NCBI GenBank assembly: GCA_958403395.1
Contig: CATXXF010000006.1
Coordinates: forward strand, 1 to 64,000
Reading direction: 5' to 3'
DNA length: 64,000 bases
DNA from: an uncultured Collinsella sp.
GTDB taxonomy: Bacteria > Actinomycetota > Coriobacteriia > Coriobacteriales > Coriobacteriaceae
Position numbers and translations under genes: made by a program
Part shown: piece after piece, positions 63,542 to 64,000 of the stretch
Layout: every line of letters starts with the position of its first letter
Numbering within the stretch: position 1 is the first letter of the stretch
The notes under the pieces: generated by a model
Seen by the model: only the letters and a program-made list of their open reading frames with translations
Told to the model about the DNA's origin: nothing
The model's database searches: none

Positions 63542-64000
63542 ATGTCTCGTCTGCACCTTCATATCCTCGGCAGTGGCTCTAAAGGCAACTGCGCACTCAT
63601 CGAGGGCCCGCAGGGGCTCATTATGGTCGATGACGGACTGTCTCGCCGCGAGACATTAAAGCGCATGGCAGAACTGGGACTCTCGACAGACAACGTCTCG
63701 GCTCTTCTCATTACTCATGAGCATAGCGATCACATCAAGGGCCTCGATGTCTGGTGCAAGCACTGGCACGGCCCCCTCTTTGCCAGCAGGGGCACTCTTT
63801 CGAACAAAGAAAATCTTTCGCATCTGCCTGTCGAGGAATTCGATCCCGGCGACGCCCTATCCATTGCCGGCATCCACGTGCAAACCTACTCAACATCACA
63901 CGATGTCATCAATCCAGTCGGTTATCGATTCGACACCCTCGATGATTCCATCGGCTTTGCCACCGACACCGGAGAGCTATCGAGCCAAGCCATGAACACC
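63542..64000 (+). CDS. MBL-fold metallo-hydrolase (YycJ/WalJ-like), partial
   Basis: The 153 visible residues (open at the window edge) begin MSRLHLHILGSGSKGNC, the YycJ/WalJ opening. The zinc motif HEHSDHIKGLD (about 60) and a later SHDVINPVGYRF are in place. Family members are 5'-exonuclease-like hydrolases that act with mismatch repair or the WalKR system. The ribosome site is weak (GGAATC). It is divergent from tilS, with 48 bp between the start codons. The C-terminal half is not in this window. Confidence 0.88.
   Translation, partial: MSRLHLHILGSGSKGNCALIEGPQGLIMVDDGLSRRETLKRMAELGLSTDNVSALLITHEHSDHIKGLDVWCKHWHGPLFASRGTLSNKENLSHLPVEEFDPGDALSIAGIHVQTYSTSHDVINPVGYRFDTLDDSIGFATDTGELSSQAMNT

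Overview
The window looks like chromosome of a high-GC Gram-positive gut actinobacterium of the Coriobacteriia, most likely Collinsella or a close relative. This is inferred from C/G-ending codons, strong Shine-Dalgarno sites, sortase-type surface proteins, heterodimeric ABC exporters, PTS sugar uptake, and long GGGAC-containing palindromes between genes. I see no prophage, complete transposon, CRISPR array or plasmid gene.

Layout. 0-5 kb: a flavodoxin-like protein and a heterodimeric ABC exporter (minus strand). 5-6.1 kb: a secreted coiled-coil protein with an LPXTG-like anchor. 6.4 kb: SRP RNA. 6.6-18.6 kb: a giant multi-domain adhesin (minus strand, about 3,990 residues if intact), split by a C7 tract and preceded by a G10 tract in its promoter region. 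18.6-19.2 kb: palindromic repeats. 19.2-26 kb: a TadA-glycerate kinase fusion, tRNA-Ser(UGA), a TetR regulator, LemA, branched-chain aminotransferase, DedA and serine acetyltransferase. 26-30.4 kb: a MarR-controlled heterodimeric ABC exporter. 30.4-35.8 kb: two small unknown proteins, a nitroreductase, a Fis-type regulator with a degenerate AAA+ domain, a YeiH-type transporter and a GntR regulator. 35.8-41 kb: GlmS, a LacI regulator, a HAD phosphatase and an orphan LarE. 41-41.7 kb: a decayed locus with eight TCTCTAA sites and the tail of a winged-helix gene. 41.7-49.1 kb: a sugar operon (fructose-type PTS, GatZ-like protein, small transaldolase, split transketolase) with a divergent LacI regulator. 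49-55 kb: a secreted nuclease, an EF-G paralogue and a polar amino-acid ABC transporter. 55-64 kb: RlmD-like methyltransferase, PHP hydrolase, aminotransferase, the tilS-hpt-ftsH cluster, and the start of a WalJ/YycJ-like metallo-hydrolase that runs off the end.

How the genes work together. The sugar operon appears to import and phosphorylate a ketose and feed it to fructose 6-phosphate and the non-oxidative pentose-phosphate pathway. ilvE and the amino-acid ABC transporter share a near-identical palindrome by their promoters, suggesting joint control by an amino-acid-responsive repressor. The adhesin locus has two homopolymer tracts, one in the promoter and one in the coding region, as expected of a phase-variable surface protein. 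GGGAC palindromes of at least five sub-types lie in intergenic gaps, mostly next to terminators.
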